From Symsagittifera roscoffensis (Eukaryota; Xenacoelomorpha; Acoela; Convolutidae), in NCBI RefSeq assembly GCF_963678635.1, contig NC_087063.1, positions 61,667,850 to 61,731,849 of the forward strand: a stretch of 64,000 nucleotides of DNA. The letters run 5' to 3'. The notes beneath the pieces are model-generated. The model searched no databases. It was not told where the DNA came from and worked only from the letters and a program-made list of their open reading frames with translations. Shown in pieces: positions 12,251 to 25,632 of the stretch. The translations under genes were made by a program, and so were the position numbers. Each line of letters starts with the position of its first letter. The first letter of the stretch is position 1.

Positions 12251-13342
12251 CGATAAACAGTTTTCGAGAGTAGCTTTGATGTGGCATAGGGCAAGCATCC
12301 GATATGTAAAAAGTCCGCTATGTCAAGCATCCGAACTTACAAAATAATTCTGTAAAATTATGATGTTGAAAATTTATATATATCCAATTCCAGAGTCAAG
12401 ATTTGCTTTAAGATCGCCGCTGATGGCGCTACTCGCCCGTCGCCGTTTCGCAGCGATAACCGGTGGTACATTTAACATAAAGTCCTACACTCTGTAGGGG
12501 TGTGATCGCGTCGATCCAGCTTTATTTGACCACTGCAGCATCTTTTAAGCCAACGGTAGAAGTCGGATCTTTAAGCTACTTTAAGAAATTTGTCGGATGT
12601 TTGCTCTAGTAAAGCTGTTTTTTGGATGTTTGCAACACTTTTCGGATGTTTGACATACCGGCGCATATCATTTAAGATGATACAATAGTTTGTATTTCCC
12701 AATATGCAATAATTCATGCCATGAACTCAAAAACAAAAAATTGAGAAAGTGTTTATTGTAAAATTCTCAGTATGTATACCTTTTTTTGCCTTCGTTCTGC
12801 GGAGAGGGAGTGTTGAGGTTAAGCTTTAAAATGGTTAAAAAACACGTAGTGAAGTTAGATTGTGTCTATCAGATACGAGCCATTGCATTTTTTCCCACTC
12901 TCTTGCATTTTTTCCGAGAATTGTTTGAAAAATAAGTTATAAGACAACCACCGCAAACGAGTTGAAACCCTAAACAATACTACTCGTATATGATGGCAAA
13001 AGCGTGACTGTCGGGAATACTATTTCATTGGTCTCGATCAGTTTTTTGAGCAAAATGTTTGACAATATATAAGATTTGAACTTCCAATATCAAATACTAA
13101 GCTTTGGAACTTAAGTGCTAGAGAAATTTAATGATTTGGCCTCATTTCATTTTCAACCAGTTTTGTGCACAAGATAGCTAGCCTCGCATAAATTAAATGC
13201 GTTACGCTTTGAGTATATTAGATAAACTTCTAAAAGTGTGCATAAAATTCTCCAGATTGTTTAATTTTAAAATTTTTTCTTCTCTTTCACGATTTGGTTA
13301 ATACAAGATGATACAGTGATGGTTAAAGTTCACCGGACAAAA

Positions 13343-14043
13343 CGAACAACATCGGAAACTTTGAACGGTCTTTTCTGATATTGGTGTTTCTCATGTTGGC
13401 CTTTCTCATATTGGCTCAAGATAAAAAAAAGAGAACAATTTTTAAAAAGGGTCAAGAATTTTACCGGAACTTTTATGGCGTAATGTAACATGCAAAATTG
13501 ATAACAAAATTTTTTACCTCAAAAAAGGTTCTGTTGGGTTTTTATAGTTAATCGAGAATTACACTAAGACTACAGCGTTGCTTGATGAGGATAAATATAA
13601 AAGAAATCCCGTACACAGTCCAACAAAAAATAACAATTGTAAAACCTCCGAAAGTTGGGCAATTAGTTTGAGTATAAAGAGTTGGGCAAAGAGTTGGGCA
13701 ATTAAATTTGAGTATAATTAAAAAAAATGCCCATAAGCAGAAATATTTTTTTTTACACAGATTTTTGAAGATTTCATCTTTCTACAATTTTGTTAGGATG
13801 TACAAAAAAACTTCTTTTGATGTTTTTTGATCAAAGAACGGTAGTTTTAGCGTAGTTTTTTTTGAATAAAAAAAGCCAAAATGACCTCCATTTTAGAGGT
13901 GAAGTTTTGGTTCTGATTTTCCTAATATAAATTACGCCATAATCATTTTGGTAAAAATCTTTTGAGTTCTTTTATACTTTCCTCTTTTTTCCAACCTTAA
14001 TGTAATCAGAGAAAAACGCGTTCAAAGTTTTCAATGTTGTTCG
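13343..14043. mobile_element. Fold-back element with long inverted arms
   Basis: The 25 bp at 13343-13367 and at 14019-14043 are inverted complements except for about two positions (core AACTTTGAACG versus CGTTCAAAGTT). The match continues inwards in degenerate form for at least 120 bp, for example TTTTATGGCGTAAT on the left against ATTACGCCATAA on the right. No protein is encoded. Related single arms occur near 9330-9420 and 21590-21660 (CTCATATTGG...AAGATAAAGAGAGCAA). Confidence 0.7.
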
Positions 14044-14184
14044 AAGTTTTTGAAGCGTTCAAAATTATTAAATCAACTTTTGCTCTTCTCATTTTTCGCC
14101 TAGTCTTAACCCATTTTTCTTTAATTAAAAAAAATGTCCGTATAATTTAAAACAGCAAGATTCAATGAAATTGTTTTTGTTTTG

Positions 14185-14631
14185 AACAAGGATAGACGCC
14201 TACTTTGAAAGTAGCACAGAATATTCTTACCACAATAAAAAAAATCGAAAAAAAAATTTTTCTTTGTTTCTTTCAAATAGCTTAGGTTTTATTAGGTGGC
14301 GTGATCTAAAAACTACACGATAGCAAAAAAAAATAATGAATTAAGCATGACCAGCAAAAATTGTCTTCAAATACATAATAAAAAAAGGAAAAAAAATTAA
14401 AATTATAAGTTTTTAACAATAATTCAATCTTTTAAAGAAAAACTTTTCTGCCAATTAAGTGTTATTTCAAATATCAAAACGTAGTTCTTTATTTAGATGA
14501 AATTTTTTCGAGCTAAAATATCAAAAGGTAAATTTTAATATTGTACTTGACTTTGCGTGGAAATCAAAAAGGAAAAAAGAACAAAAACAACAAAAATTGA
14601 ATTTCTTCCCCATTTTCAATGGTCGGAACAA
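14185..14631 (+). mobile_element. Repeat family B, short copy 3 (447 bp)
   Basis: Starts AACAAGGATAGACGCC, followed by a CTACTTTGAAAGTAG hairpin and a GCACAGAATATTC run. Ends TGACTTTGCGTGGAAATC ... CCCCATTTTCAATGGTCGGAACAA. About 350 bp of the middle present in the other two copies is missing. Confidence 0.68.
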
Positions 14632-17052
14632 AAAAAGACCAAATTTTTTGCAAGTATTCAGTTTAAACCTAATTAGTTTGGCGCTTACTCAATGTATGAA
14701 CTCAATATGTTGCGTATACATTGTACCAATTTAGTCAAAAACAATATTGGCTTTCTCATATTCTTTTTTGAAAAAATGACCGCAGGTGATATAGTTCTAC
14801 ATATTTGGTCTTTGAATTTTAAAAAATGTTATCTTTCTTACAATACAAAAAATTTTGTTACAACAATTGAAATTTTTCTAAATACAAAAACAACCCGAAA
14901 ATCAAAACTTCGACATTTTTAAGAAAGACAAAACAACGAGAAAGCATTCAATCTAATTTATTTCGGTCAGTATTTTGTGGCGCTATTATTGACTGGGAAC
15001 TAAAAAACACCAAATGATATTTTATACTCTTGTTTTCGAGAGTATATCCGGAGCAACGAGAGCAACCGGTTGCTAAGCAAGTCTTACGGAATGTCCGAAC
15101 GCAGTTATTTGTCCAAACGTTGAGCCTTTTGGTTTTCTTTATTTTTTCCAAATTTTGTTGGATGAAGTAAGAAAACGAAAAGATGGATTCAACAGATTGA
15201 TTTACCACATCTTACTTAATACATCCGATATGCTATATAATTTAACTGATTTCATGTATTTGAGTACACTTAACCAAATCATTTTTAAACCTATCTTGTG
15301 GTATTTGATTCCTGAGTGGGATGAAGATTCGTGTCCAGGGATACAGCGAGAGTCAACCATTGCCCTAAAACAATTTCTGATTAGCACCGTGCTCTTAAAT
15401 TTAAATCGACAAACTTTTTGCATTGAATTAGATTAACGCTAAGGCAATCTGTTTATTATCAATGTATATGCCACATGATGTTGACGTTACAGGGTTTAAG
15501 CAGTAGAGAGGAGAACTTACAAAAGAAGTCATTTAGTTTCAAGATGGTAAAAAAAACATGCACAAAAAGCTGTCCATTTCGATCATAAAAATTTGTTTGT
15601 AGAAAAAAAACATTGTTTCTAGAAAATGGATATATAATTGAATAACAAAAAAGTTATCCAGTTTGGCGATCGGAATGAAAACAACTACTACGCGATAAAA
15701 CGGTAGAAAGTTTTCAAAAATTGTTAATCAAGTTTCTACTTATTGTTTCTGGTTATTGTTTCTAAGTTTTTGTTTTTGAAAGCAGTGCTTGAAACAATGC
15801 GCTGCTAGCTTAACAGCAAACAACTTCTCCAAAAACTACTACCCAAAAAAATTCAATTTTTTTTGATAAAACAGTTCAATAAATGAAGATTTTTCTGTTT
15901 ATTTTGATGGCTTCAACTGGTTCCTGAAGAAAACAATAAGGTATTTGAGCATTGGAAATTGAACAATTCAATTCGTTTGCTTAGCTTGCAATGATTTTTA
16001 TTAAAAATTCAGCTTTTTGTAGCAACCTATCATGCCATGAAACGTTGATACTATTGAAGCAACCTATCAAAACGAAAAAAAATTGAATTTTTAATGATCT
16101 GAATTGTTTTGCAGAAAAAAGTAGGTTTAAGCAAGCTATACGCAAAGCTAGCGTTCTAACGTTTCCTTCATGTGATGGTTATTTGGAAAATTTCAACTTT
16201 TCAAAAATTTGCTTTCGTTTGCAAAACTTTTAACATATTTTGAAATTTTTTGATAAGCAAAAAAAAACATTATTAGTTGTTTTGACAGAATAATGTTCTT
16301 CATTAAATTTTAAAGCTTTTTCAAGCAAGCTATGAAACGATGGAATTTTGAAATATTTCAGCTCATTTTATTTCTCTTTTGTTTTTTTTAAGAATAGTTT
16401 TCTATATCATTTAAGTCCCCGGTACAAGTACAATAAGTTGGGTCAATGTTAATCAATTGTGAGGAAAGGGTTCACTGCGCATCACTCAAACTGAGTTAAA
16501 AATATTTAGTAATATCAATCTTAATTTACTTGACGGTTCAGTCGACATCCTTGAATATGGCATAACAAAACTATACATTATTACGCTTTGTTTTTTTTGG
16601 CTTAACATTTGAAAAGTAGATTCAGAACACGTTTACTGTGAAAATTGAATTTTGATTTGAGCGTATGTTTTGTAGTTAAATACGAGATCTAGTTTACACA
16701 AAAAAATGCTCACAGAAAAAATCTTTTTGCGGTTATGCTTGTGCAATTATGGCTTAAACGTATTCGAATTCATTTGACTTTCGTTGTCTTTCTCATGAAG
16801 AAACGATCAATTTTAACATATTGAAATGCATCATACGGTAATGTTTTGTTGACCAGCAAAATCAATTTTAATCCATTGAAATCAAACATGTTAATTTTTT
16901 TATGGCTGCAAAAACTTGTCAATAAATCGAAAACATAAGCGTTTTGTTTGCAAAGCAGACGTGAAATCACGCTAAGTGAAATTCAGTTTAGTTGAAAACT
17001 ATCATCTTGGTTTCTATTTTTCTTTTCATAGTTTTTTTTCCTATTTTCTTGT

Positions 17053-17588
17053 TGTTCCGACTTTCGATACGAAAGTAACGGAATATTTGTGCTCGGGGTG
17101 GGTGTTTTTCTCCGGACAAATTTCGACGTTTTAATTAGCCACTTTGACGGAATTTTTAAATCTCATTCGAAAGATAATGTTGTCCTGAGCTCAAACTTGA
17201 AAAGATATTTCACCTGTGATTATTTTTCATAAAGTTATGAGGGTTTAAAGATTGCCATTTTGGCTAATTTGGGACAATTAACGCGCGATATATTTCGCGC
17301 TATTAACGCTTAAGCGGAGAGTTAATCTGTCTTGAAAATCGTTCCTAATTGGTTGAAGGAAGCTTATTTGTCATAATTGATTTGTTTCAAGGAGCAAAAT
17401 CTATCCTTCTGTACTTTTTATGGCGCGTGGGGGGTTGGTTTTCACAAAATTTTCAAATTAAAAAAAAATTTCATTTTGTTTTATTATATTTAATTTTTCA
17501 ATGTTATTACTGCTCCATAAACCTTAAAAGGCACTTATTACTGCTCTATAAACCTTAAAAGGCTTCGCCCTGATACGAGCAGTCTTGT
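17053..17588 (+). mobile_element. Repeat family A, copy 1 (about 536 bp)
   Basis: It opens TTGTTCCGACTTTCGATACG, an almost perfect hairpin with stem ACTTTCG/CGAAAGT and flanking TCCG/CGGA. It ends CTTCGCCCTGATACGAGCAG. Landmarks between are GGACAATTAACGCGCGATAT, GTAAGCGGAG or its variant, TGGCGCGTGGGGGG and CTGCTCCATAAACC. A short piece (CTGCTC[CT]ATAAACCTTAAAAGGC) is duplicated at the right end, replacing the GTCGGAAC motif of other copies. Compare the copies at 25633, 51441 and 52344. Confidence 0.78.
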
Positions 17589-19639
17589 ATATCTTTGTGC
17601 TGCCTTTTAATTATTTTACCGCGTCACTCCTTCGTGCGAAATTTTCGGGATTTCAACCTGAAAAAAAAACCGCCATTGATCGCCTGTTATTTTAAAAATC
17701 GGAAAATTTTTGAAGCTGAAAAGCATCAAAATTTTTAAAATTGAATTTTTATTTGATGAATTATAGTTAACGCTGTAAAATGTTTCAAAGACTCTACAAG
17801 ATATGACACAAATTGCAAAAATTGCCGTTCCTAGAACTTTTTTTTAAAATGTATTGTCATGTTATTAGTGAGCCATATTTTCGGGTAGATTTTGTGGGAA
17901 TTCAATCAAGACAAATATAGATTTTCTGAAGTTCATATTCCAAAACAAATTTTTGTTGAGATTATATGTAGACAAAAATAGATTTTAGTGGAATTACAAT
18001 GCGGCAGAATTGTTGTGAAAGTAATCCACTTTCTCGTTAATATTTTAGAAAATGTTGCCTGATTTGGTTACACATTATCAATTATATTTGCGACCTTTTC
18101 GGCAAAGTTTTCTGGATATAATCTATTTTTAATCAAGAAACTTTGGTGCGGGAGTATTACTTTGATTGATACAAGTTATTTTTACTTCTCAACTTTTGCT
18201 CAAAGTTTTTTGAAAATATTATGGGATATCTGATATGATCTATAAAAACCAATCTGCTATAAAAGCCAACCTCCCTCCAGTAATTTTCTGAAAAACTTCA
18301 GACTAATCTGCGTAATAATCACATCAGGAAAAAAAGCTCGGGAAAAAAGAATGAAAAGGTTATTAAAGAGTTATTCGAATTTTTTCACCAATTTTCAAAT
18401 TAATTTCTGTAGTCTTTTGACTGCTCATATTTGACAGCTTTTTCAACACCGGGCGTTTTATGTTTCCCTTAAATTTTAATTTTTAAACTATTGAAATTGC
18501 TTTTCAAAATCGAGTTTTTGTGCGAACGCTCTTCTGTTTTGTTATAATGATAAGACTTATAGTCATCTATGGTCTATCTGCTAAATTTCATTAGGTAACA
18601 TGAAATTTTACAGGAAAGTTTCTTCCCAACAATTAGTCAAAAAATGTCAGTAGCCTCAAAATTGAGGATGCTATTTTGCCCCTTTTTTACTTTTGATTAC
18701 CCCTTCTAAACTAAATTGACAAGTCTACAACCCGTAATTCCCTGTTGGACGGGCCATTTAACCAGCACTAAAAGACTGTCAAAGTATCATCCCCAACTAC
18801 CAACGGTTTTGTTAGATATCTGAGATTGAGAGACAGGGTTGTTAGCTACATTTACAGTGACAAACAACCTCCCCGAGGCTAATATTGGTCACATTAAATT
18901 GAGATTCAGAGCTATTCTGAGATTCTGGATGTCTTGTTCAGACCTCCAGGGATTCCGGGGATTGGAGTTAATCTGAGAATTCCGTTCAATTAGAATCCAA
19001 ATGGCGCTCAGATTTCTCTCAAAGGCTCCTTTGCTCCACTGTCAAGATTGTGTTCTATTTGCAGTCCGGTATCAAGCTGGTTGTCTTCCATGCCAAACAA
19101 AGCGCAACTGGATCCGTCATTTTTAACCGAAAGCTCAGTTCGTCGATGTTCCTTTGGTTTAACCCATTCCTTTCAGATTATAATTAGCAAAATTTATCAT
19201 CAGCTTAATAAGAAAAAGATTTATAAAGAAAGCAAAAATCAGAAGAAACTATTGATCAGTTTAATTTTTACATAAGAACATTACCTATAAATCTTTAAAG
19301 TTCGTAGCTGCGTATTTTATAGCAAATCGAATCGAATGGAGGTTGAATTGCTTTGTTACTATTGAGTAGCTTTTATACTTTTCCTGACCAGAAACTGACC
19401 ACGCGTGTGTTCAGCCGCACTCGCGCTAGCGAACTTTGTTACACATCGATGCACTCTGAGCCACTAATTTGAATTCCCTGGCCAATTGGGGACGTCGTTT
19501 GGGTCAAGGGGGGCACATACTAGGTCCATTTTTTAGTCTTCGTGAGAGATGGACAGTTGGTCATCTTAATACGGGAACTAAGGAATAAAACCAGCGAATA
19601 ACAGGTATAAAAAAAGAAACTAAAAGAGTATATAGAGGA

Positions 19640-19930
19640 AAAAGTGAACAAACATTGTTAAAAAATGAGAAAAAATTTGAACCAAATAGTAAAAAGCGCA
19701 GAAAAAAAGTAGAAACTTTGAAGAAGCGTGACCAAAAAAAGTGTGAATATGAAAAACTTTGAACCAATTGATACAAAAAATAGCAGCAAAAATTGAAAAA
19801 GTTGTAGAAGCGTGACCAAAAACGAAAACAAAAAAGGTCTGAAATTGGAAAATTTTGAACCAAAGAGTAAAAATTGCAGAAAAAAAAATAGAAAAGTTGT
19901 ACAAGCTTGACTAAAACTGAAAAAAGGGTA
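19640..19930 (+). repeat. Purine-rich degenerate tandem array, period about 83-96 bp
   Basis: TTGAACCAA recurs near 19676, 19759 and 19855. Each is followed by a GCAG-containing A-rich run, and GAAGCGTGACCAAAAA recurs near 19720 and 19807. The strand bias (almost no C or T on the plus strand) creates a 154-codon Phe-rich ORF on the minus strand. That ORF is an artefact of the array. Confidence 0.7.
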
Positions 19931-21138
19931 AATGTGAAAAATCGGAAAGCAGAAGAGTTAGAGCGGAAGTGACAAATGCAATTAACACTCAGATAGAATA
20001 AACCTGAACAGATAATGAAAAACAAGATAGGATGACCTGATTCAGACTATAATGCGACTACAAATCACCCTCATTCTTATGCCGCCGCAATATCTTTTTT
20101 TCACTCCTTCATTTTGAGATTAGAATGGGCGAGTTTGGAAATCAGATTTAAAATAGACTTTGCCAATAGATTGCAGAAGACGTCAGATAAAATTATGTGA
20201 TTACAAAATCAGTGGTGTAGGAAAACACGGCTTCGTCAACAAAATTTAGGCCATGTTTTTGACCCTTCGATTTTTCTTTGAATTTGATTGCAAAAAGCAC
20301 TAAAATCGGGCCAAAAAATTGCGAAAAATACTTCATTTCTCGGAAGGTGGTTTTCATATAAATTATTTAATCACAAAATAATCACAAAATATTAAAAGAA
20401 ACTACAAACAAGATGTTTCTGGGAGCCCTACACCAATTTTTCGCGCAACAATACAAGTGAAAAAAAGTTGATAATTTATTCGTTTTATACTGATATTTAT
20501 TTACCGCCTATTTGTTAAGCTAGCGATTTCAATTTTTCAAACCTGAGGAAAAAAAAGGATTTTTAGAAAAAATTTTGGTTAAATTCTGAACCAAGTTTGC
20601 ATTTTTTGCCTATTTTGGGAGATTTGTGGAAAAAACTAGCGTTGCTCAGACAGTTTTGGAAGTTTTCCGAAAAAAATGGCATTGTTCTGGCAAAATAATT
20701 GACAAGTTTAGCAAATTACTTTCAGTCATTGATTCAATTTGTTTCATGTTGCACCGGGTAAAATTTGTTTTCGTTGTTTATAAATACCAATCACTGATGT
20801 CCGCTTAGCGAAAAGAGACAATCCGGATAAATTTTGACCTGGAGGGTCTTTGAACACAGCAGGTTAGAATAGCACTGAGCAAACATAACTGCTGAAAAAA
20901 AGAAGAAGCAGTGTGGTAAAAAAAGAGTTCAACGATGTGTAATGGGGAAAAAAGTGAACTCCGAATGAGTTTATGTGTCGCTTCCAGTGCAGCTGTTATT
21001 CTCTTTTGTCCTCCCAAAAATCAATCTTTTTGAACTTCTGCATTTGATGATTTCATGCTAAATCAGACTTTACTTTATTTTTTTCTTAAATTGGGCTGCT
21101 AAATAATGTAAATCACATCATTTAGTAATTAGTAATAC

Positions 21139-21290
21139 GGATCTTGTTAATCATCCACCCCCCTATGGTACCTTGTAACGAATCTCTCCCCCCCCTTACC
21201 TATAAAGAAAGAGAACAGTTACAAATTTTGTACCTTGTTAACTATCCCCCCTCTCATTGCAATAGGGGGGGGGGGTAGTTAACAAGATCC
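21139..21290 (+). mobile_element. MITE of family D (152 bp) with 8 bp target duplication
   Basis: The terminal inverted repeats are GGATCTTGTTAATCATCC at the left and, reversed, GGATCTTGTTAACTACCC at the right. They extend through a C-run and G-run for about 30 bp. Flanks are AGTAATAC on the left and AGTAATGC on the right, an 8 bp target duplication with one mismatch, which suits the hAT superfamily. There is no coding sequence. Confidence 0.8.
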
Positions 21291-22197
21291 AGTAATGCGC
21301 CTGAGCATCTTGGGTGAGATAATTTGAAAACATTTAAAATAAAAAATTCATTTAAATTATACAGCAAGGGATGCCAAACACCTTTTTGAAATTGAAACTT
21401 TTCCAAACACTAAGCGGTAAAGGAGCTTTGCATTCGTGTGAATTCGGGTTTCAATTGTTTTTTATTTAAACTTTTACTTTTTTGCGAGCAAAATGAGGCA
21501 TCATAAATTTATATTTTAATAACCCAAGAACTCTTTTTCAGTGCCGAGAAAAAAGGGGCAAAAATTTTTGCTCTTAAGGCAAATTTAGTGCGCGGAGTTG
21601 CTCCTCATATTGGTTCATTTTAAGATAAAGAGAGCAATTTTTTTTTGAAATAAAACCATTAATAGTTAGAGCTTCTAAGAAAGCTTCTTGAAAAAAAATT
21701 GATGAATTAACTGTGGTCTGTAGTTTTAGAGGATTTCGTCTTTAGGCTCGTTCTCTCTTTCCTAACGACACGAGATTCACTGCTATCTACAATCCCGAAA
21801 GGGTTATTTTGGTGGCAACTATTCTATTGTATTATGTTGCTTGCCCCTCTGTCTATTGCTCTTCGGCTGTCTTGTCTCGTCTACTTGATACAATTGCAAG
21901 AATTTCCAATGATAAATTAATTTAGATGATTATATGTCCAATTACAGAAGGCTCCGAGTGGCCAGGATATAATCTAATAATCAAATCAAAAGGAGAGGTT
22001 CCGCGATTTATCGGCAAAATTGCCTAATTGCAAATAGTTTCCATCTAACTCCACTAATATTTAACTATTCTCTCTCTCTAGAGCATCTCTGATGACAACT
22101 AACTATCTACTGGTCTCTTACTCCGAGAACCAATTACCTGACTAACTAGCAATAATTGTTCTCTCTAACTAACTAACGGAGAACCAACTATACTCTC

Positions 22198-22361
22198 TCT
22201 CAGTATCAATTGCTCTCTTCTCTGAGTGAGAACTAACTACTCTCAATAGTAGCTAACACCTGTTTTCTTCTCTGACGAGAACCAACTACTCTTAATAGTA
22301 GTTAACAACTGTTCTCTTCTCTGACGAGAACCAACTACTCTTAATAGTAGTTAACATCTCT
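22198..22361 (+). repeat. Minisatellite, 49 bp unit, three to four copies
   Basis: The unit reads CTGTTCTCTTCTCTGACGAG then AACCAACTACTC and TTAATAGTAGTTAACA. Two adjacent units (about 22250-22310 and 22311-22358) are nearly identical. More diverged units precede them, with further CTCTCT and ACTAACTA motifs back to about 22070. Confidence 0.75.
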
Positions 22362-22389
22362 TCTGACTCTTACAGGTTCTCCAGTACCC

Positions 22390-23870
22390 TCCAATTCCTT
22401 ATCTTTCCTTACAGTTAGTTTTAGTTAAGTCACGCCATTCCCTTTCAGTCCTGTCATCCGCTTCAATCACCCGTCCGCACATGTTTAAGACTATATCCCT
22501 CCCCCTGTCAACTCTGCCACGTGCCAACTTCGGTTTCTTTTATCAATCTTTTCACACTTATTAGATACCCGGTATGCGGCAGCTGTCACAATTTGACCAA
22601 GCAAACAAATTTCATACGATTCTAATCAACCAGTTCCTGAACTCTGTGAACTTCAGCTCTCGAGTTCAACTCAACCTCCAAACCATGCTATGTTTACTCA
22701 GTCTTTTTTCCCAAGGTTTTTATTTTAATTATCCCGTTAACGTTCCGACCTCCCAAGGGTAGGGGAGACACTATAGTTCGTCTATTAGGGATCAAATCAA
22801 ACCAGAAAGTCACTTCCGGGAAGCCAAGTAAAATCCCCGTCCATTCATACTATTTAGGACCCCTAATTCTCATGTTACGGTCCTATTACTATCAGATTGC
22901 TCTGAGACTATTTTTCTTTAGTCTAGTTGAATTGCTATTAATAGATCATTCGCCAAGCTAAACTGAACCCAATGTTTACCAAGTTCACTTTAAATTAAAT
23001 CCTCTACTCCAAGGTTGCAATGTAAAAGCTATATCTCTATCAACTTCTGCTCTAGTTCCCGATATATAGGTTTTCCCCCAATTTTTGCAACGTGACCTCT
23101 TCTCGTTTTCAGGGATTGGGCTGGGGAATACGCCACTTTCCGGTGTTAATCTCGGGGTTTCCATGCAATTTTGCGGTCAAAAAGCCCAAAGGTCAACTTA
23201 AGGTCATCCAGGGGTCAACCGGAGTCAAACTTCCATATTTGGGTTCAGAATCCCATGGTGGTCTTAACTACAAGTTTCATTCATATCCCATTAGTACTTC
23301 ACAAGTTATCTCATTTCTAAGGTCCATCATCACTTTTTCCGGGAAAAAGCTATTGACACCGGAAGGAGTCACCGGAGGTTTGTCACTCGCTTTGGGTCTT
23401 TTTTCGGGGTCCGTATCTTATATCCATTGCCGCAATAAAAAACTTATGCCACCGTTCATCATTTCGCGTAAATGGCCTATTTCCGGTCTAATGGGGTGTT
23501 TTTCCAAATGCTAATAGCTTCCGGTCCATTCGCCGGTTTTGGTTCAAATTGTAATACAAGATGTATCTTGCCACTACCTATCATCCGTCCACGTTTCAGC
23601 TCCTTGCGATCATTGGAAGCCGAGAAACGACTTCCAGAAGATAGGGGTGGGTTTGTTTACTTAGGGCATAAAACCGGAAGTGGAGGTCTGAGGGGTCTGG
23701 GTTTCCAAACTTAAGCTTTCCTTAACTAGGCCTACAACATACCTCAATTTGAGCCCAACACCGCCAATAGTTTTTGAGTTCTGATATAGCCATTTACACT
23801 TCCGGGGAACGTTATCACTTGCCCCCAAGGGTCTGAGAAGTCCCGTTTTTTAAATGCCCGCGTCAAATCA
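22390..23870. other. GC-richer block of unknown nature inside intron 2
   Basis: Base composition shifts towards GC compared with the flanks, with many CCGG, CTTCCGG and GGGGTC words. Open frames of 140 and 80 codons at 23092-23714 have no start context, splice signals or family resemblance I recognise. It may be a foreign non-autonomous element or an old pseudogene. I find no terminal repeats. Confidence 0.35.
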
Positions 23871-25632
23871 TCTCTAGTATCGCTCCTCTGAATTTCATAA
23901 AATTAGCTTTCTTAATTCCGATTGGGGGGGGGGGTTCGCCGATTTTGTCAAATTTTGTTTTCTGGCATAGGAGGGACGATATCTTGAAGAATGAACTATT
24001 TTGAACTTTTCCCTTTGTTTGCTGTACTACTTAACTTAATGACGAATCAATCTTACGCTCAGGTTACTATAGCATGTAATACAGTAGAATCAACAATTCT
24101 TCATGGTCTAAACCTTCTGTTCTTTTTTAACAGCAACCGGGTTTTTTGTTTTCAGTTTGCTTCGTTCATTTTACTTCGCAAATTTTTGCTAAGGTTAACT
24201 TCACTTATAAATTTGAATAGCTTTCACACATTTCTCCCCTCACAAAATTATTAGCACTTTTTGCCCCACACAGATATCTTCCCCACACTTTTGCCCTTCA
24301 ATTTGTCAACTAAGAAAGCGGTTATTAATTAACTGTCTGAGAAATTAAGGGCGAAGCGGGTGAGGACGAAATGAGCGAAATTATGAGGGGCCTAGGAAAT
24401 TAGACGATAAACAAATTAGACGGATGCTACAAAAATGAAATAAGACGGAATTTGATTTTTACAGATCTGGCATTTTAGACAAAAAAGCTTTGAAAAGGAA
24501 AGGCCCAACAAAATGTTTTCTTAGGAGTCAAGTTTCACAAACTCAAAAAGAACATAAAATGTCAATACATATCAAAACAATTAATTTAGATGAACAAAAG
24601 ATGTCAAATTCGAATATTACAAGAGAGTTTTGAATTGAATAAATTATGCACGATTGAAATGTAAAATTTTTGGCTACCGAAATTAACTGTTGTCTACAAA
24701 CAATTATTTTTTTCTCGCGCAATTTGTCTGCAAACAATTTTAATCTCTCACTTTTGTCTATTTTTTCTCACAATTGCAGTTTTGCAAAATCGTCTATATT
24801 CTTTTTAAGTACCTCCGTCTAATTTGCTTATCGTCTAATTTCTAAACCCCCGGGTAAAATGTACCCCTAAATTTGAGAGGGGCGAAATGTGTGCAGGGCG
24901 AAACGTGACAAATTCAGTTTGAATTAGCTTTATTTGTTGCATTTTGTTGCAATGGCGTTAAACGCGTTAACCCAAATAAAAGTCGAAACCCTAAATTCTT
25001 TTAATGTTTTTAAGCATCAAAAAAATTTTCAACTAACATTTTCAATTAAAAAACCGATTTCTGCTCCAATTTTCTTTTAAAAATTTCCCAACACAATGGG
25101 TAACGTACAGCGCTGCTTCGAATTAACTGGACAAAATAATGAAACTAAATGTTTTTTGCTTGATTCTCGTTTTGAGCTAAAAGCAAAGTAAAAGAGATGA
25201 GAACAAGATTTTTTCAGATCTAATATACTGCTTTTTCTTAAGCAAAAACAAAAAATTGGCCCGTAGTTGAGAAACTCATAGCAGTGCGAGTTTTTTAACA
25301 TAATCTAAGAAAAAATAACTTCATTTCGCAAAAACTTTATAAAATGATTTCAAATTAAAAATTAGTGTTATACATGGTGGAAGTTTCAATTTCAAATAAA
25401 GACTGACAAAAATTTAATCATATTTTACTCATCTCATTCTGCCTACTTTCAATAAAAATCAAAATTTGTCTGGTACGCAGCTCCTAGTTTTTATGATGCG
25501 AAAGCTTGTAACCTAAAATTATCCCTACACCAAAATATAGTCCATGTTGCCACGCAAACAAGCGTGAGTATAAAAGCGACTAAATTGAAGGAAGTTAAGA
25601 TCGATTGGCCGAGTGATCCAGAACAAAGTCTA

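Noticed and set aside
15155-15436. 93-codon ORF with a mirrored 73-codon ORF on the other strand
   Set aside because: AT-rich intron sequence open on both strands; no domain, no splice signals.
19561-20025. 154-codon minus-strand ORF, very rich in Phe and Tyr
   Set aside because: It is the complement of a purine-rich tandem array with about 83-96 bp periodicity; the composition comes from the repeat.
23092-23514. 140-codon plus-strand ORF
   Set aside because: It lies in a GC-richer block where stops are rarer; no start context, splice sites or recognisable domain.
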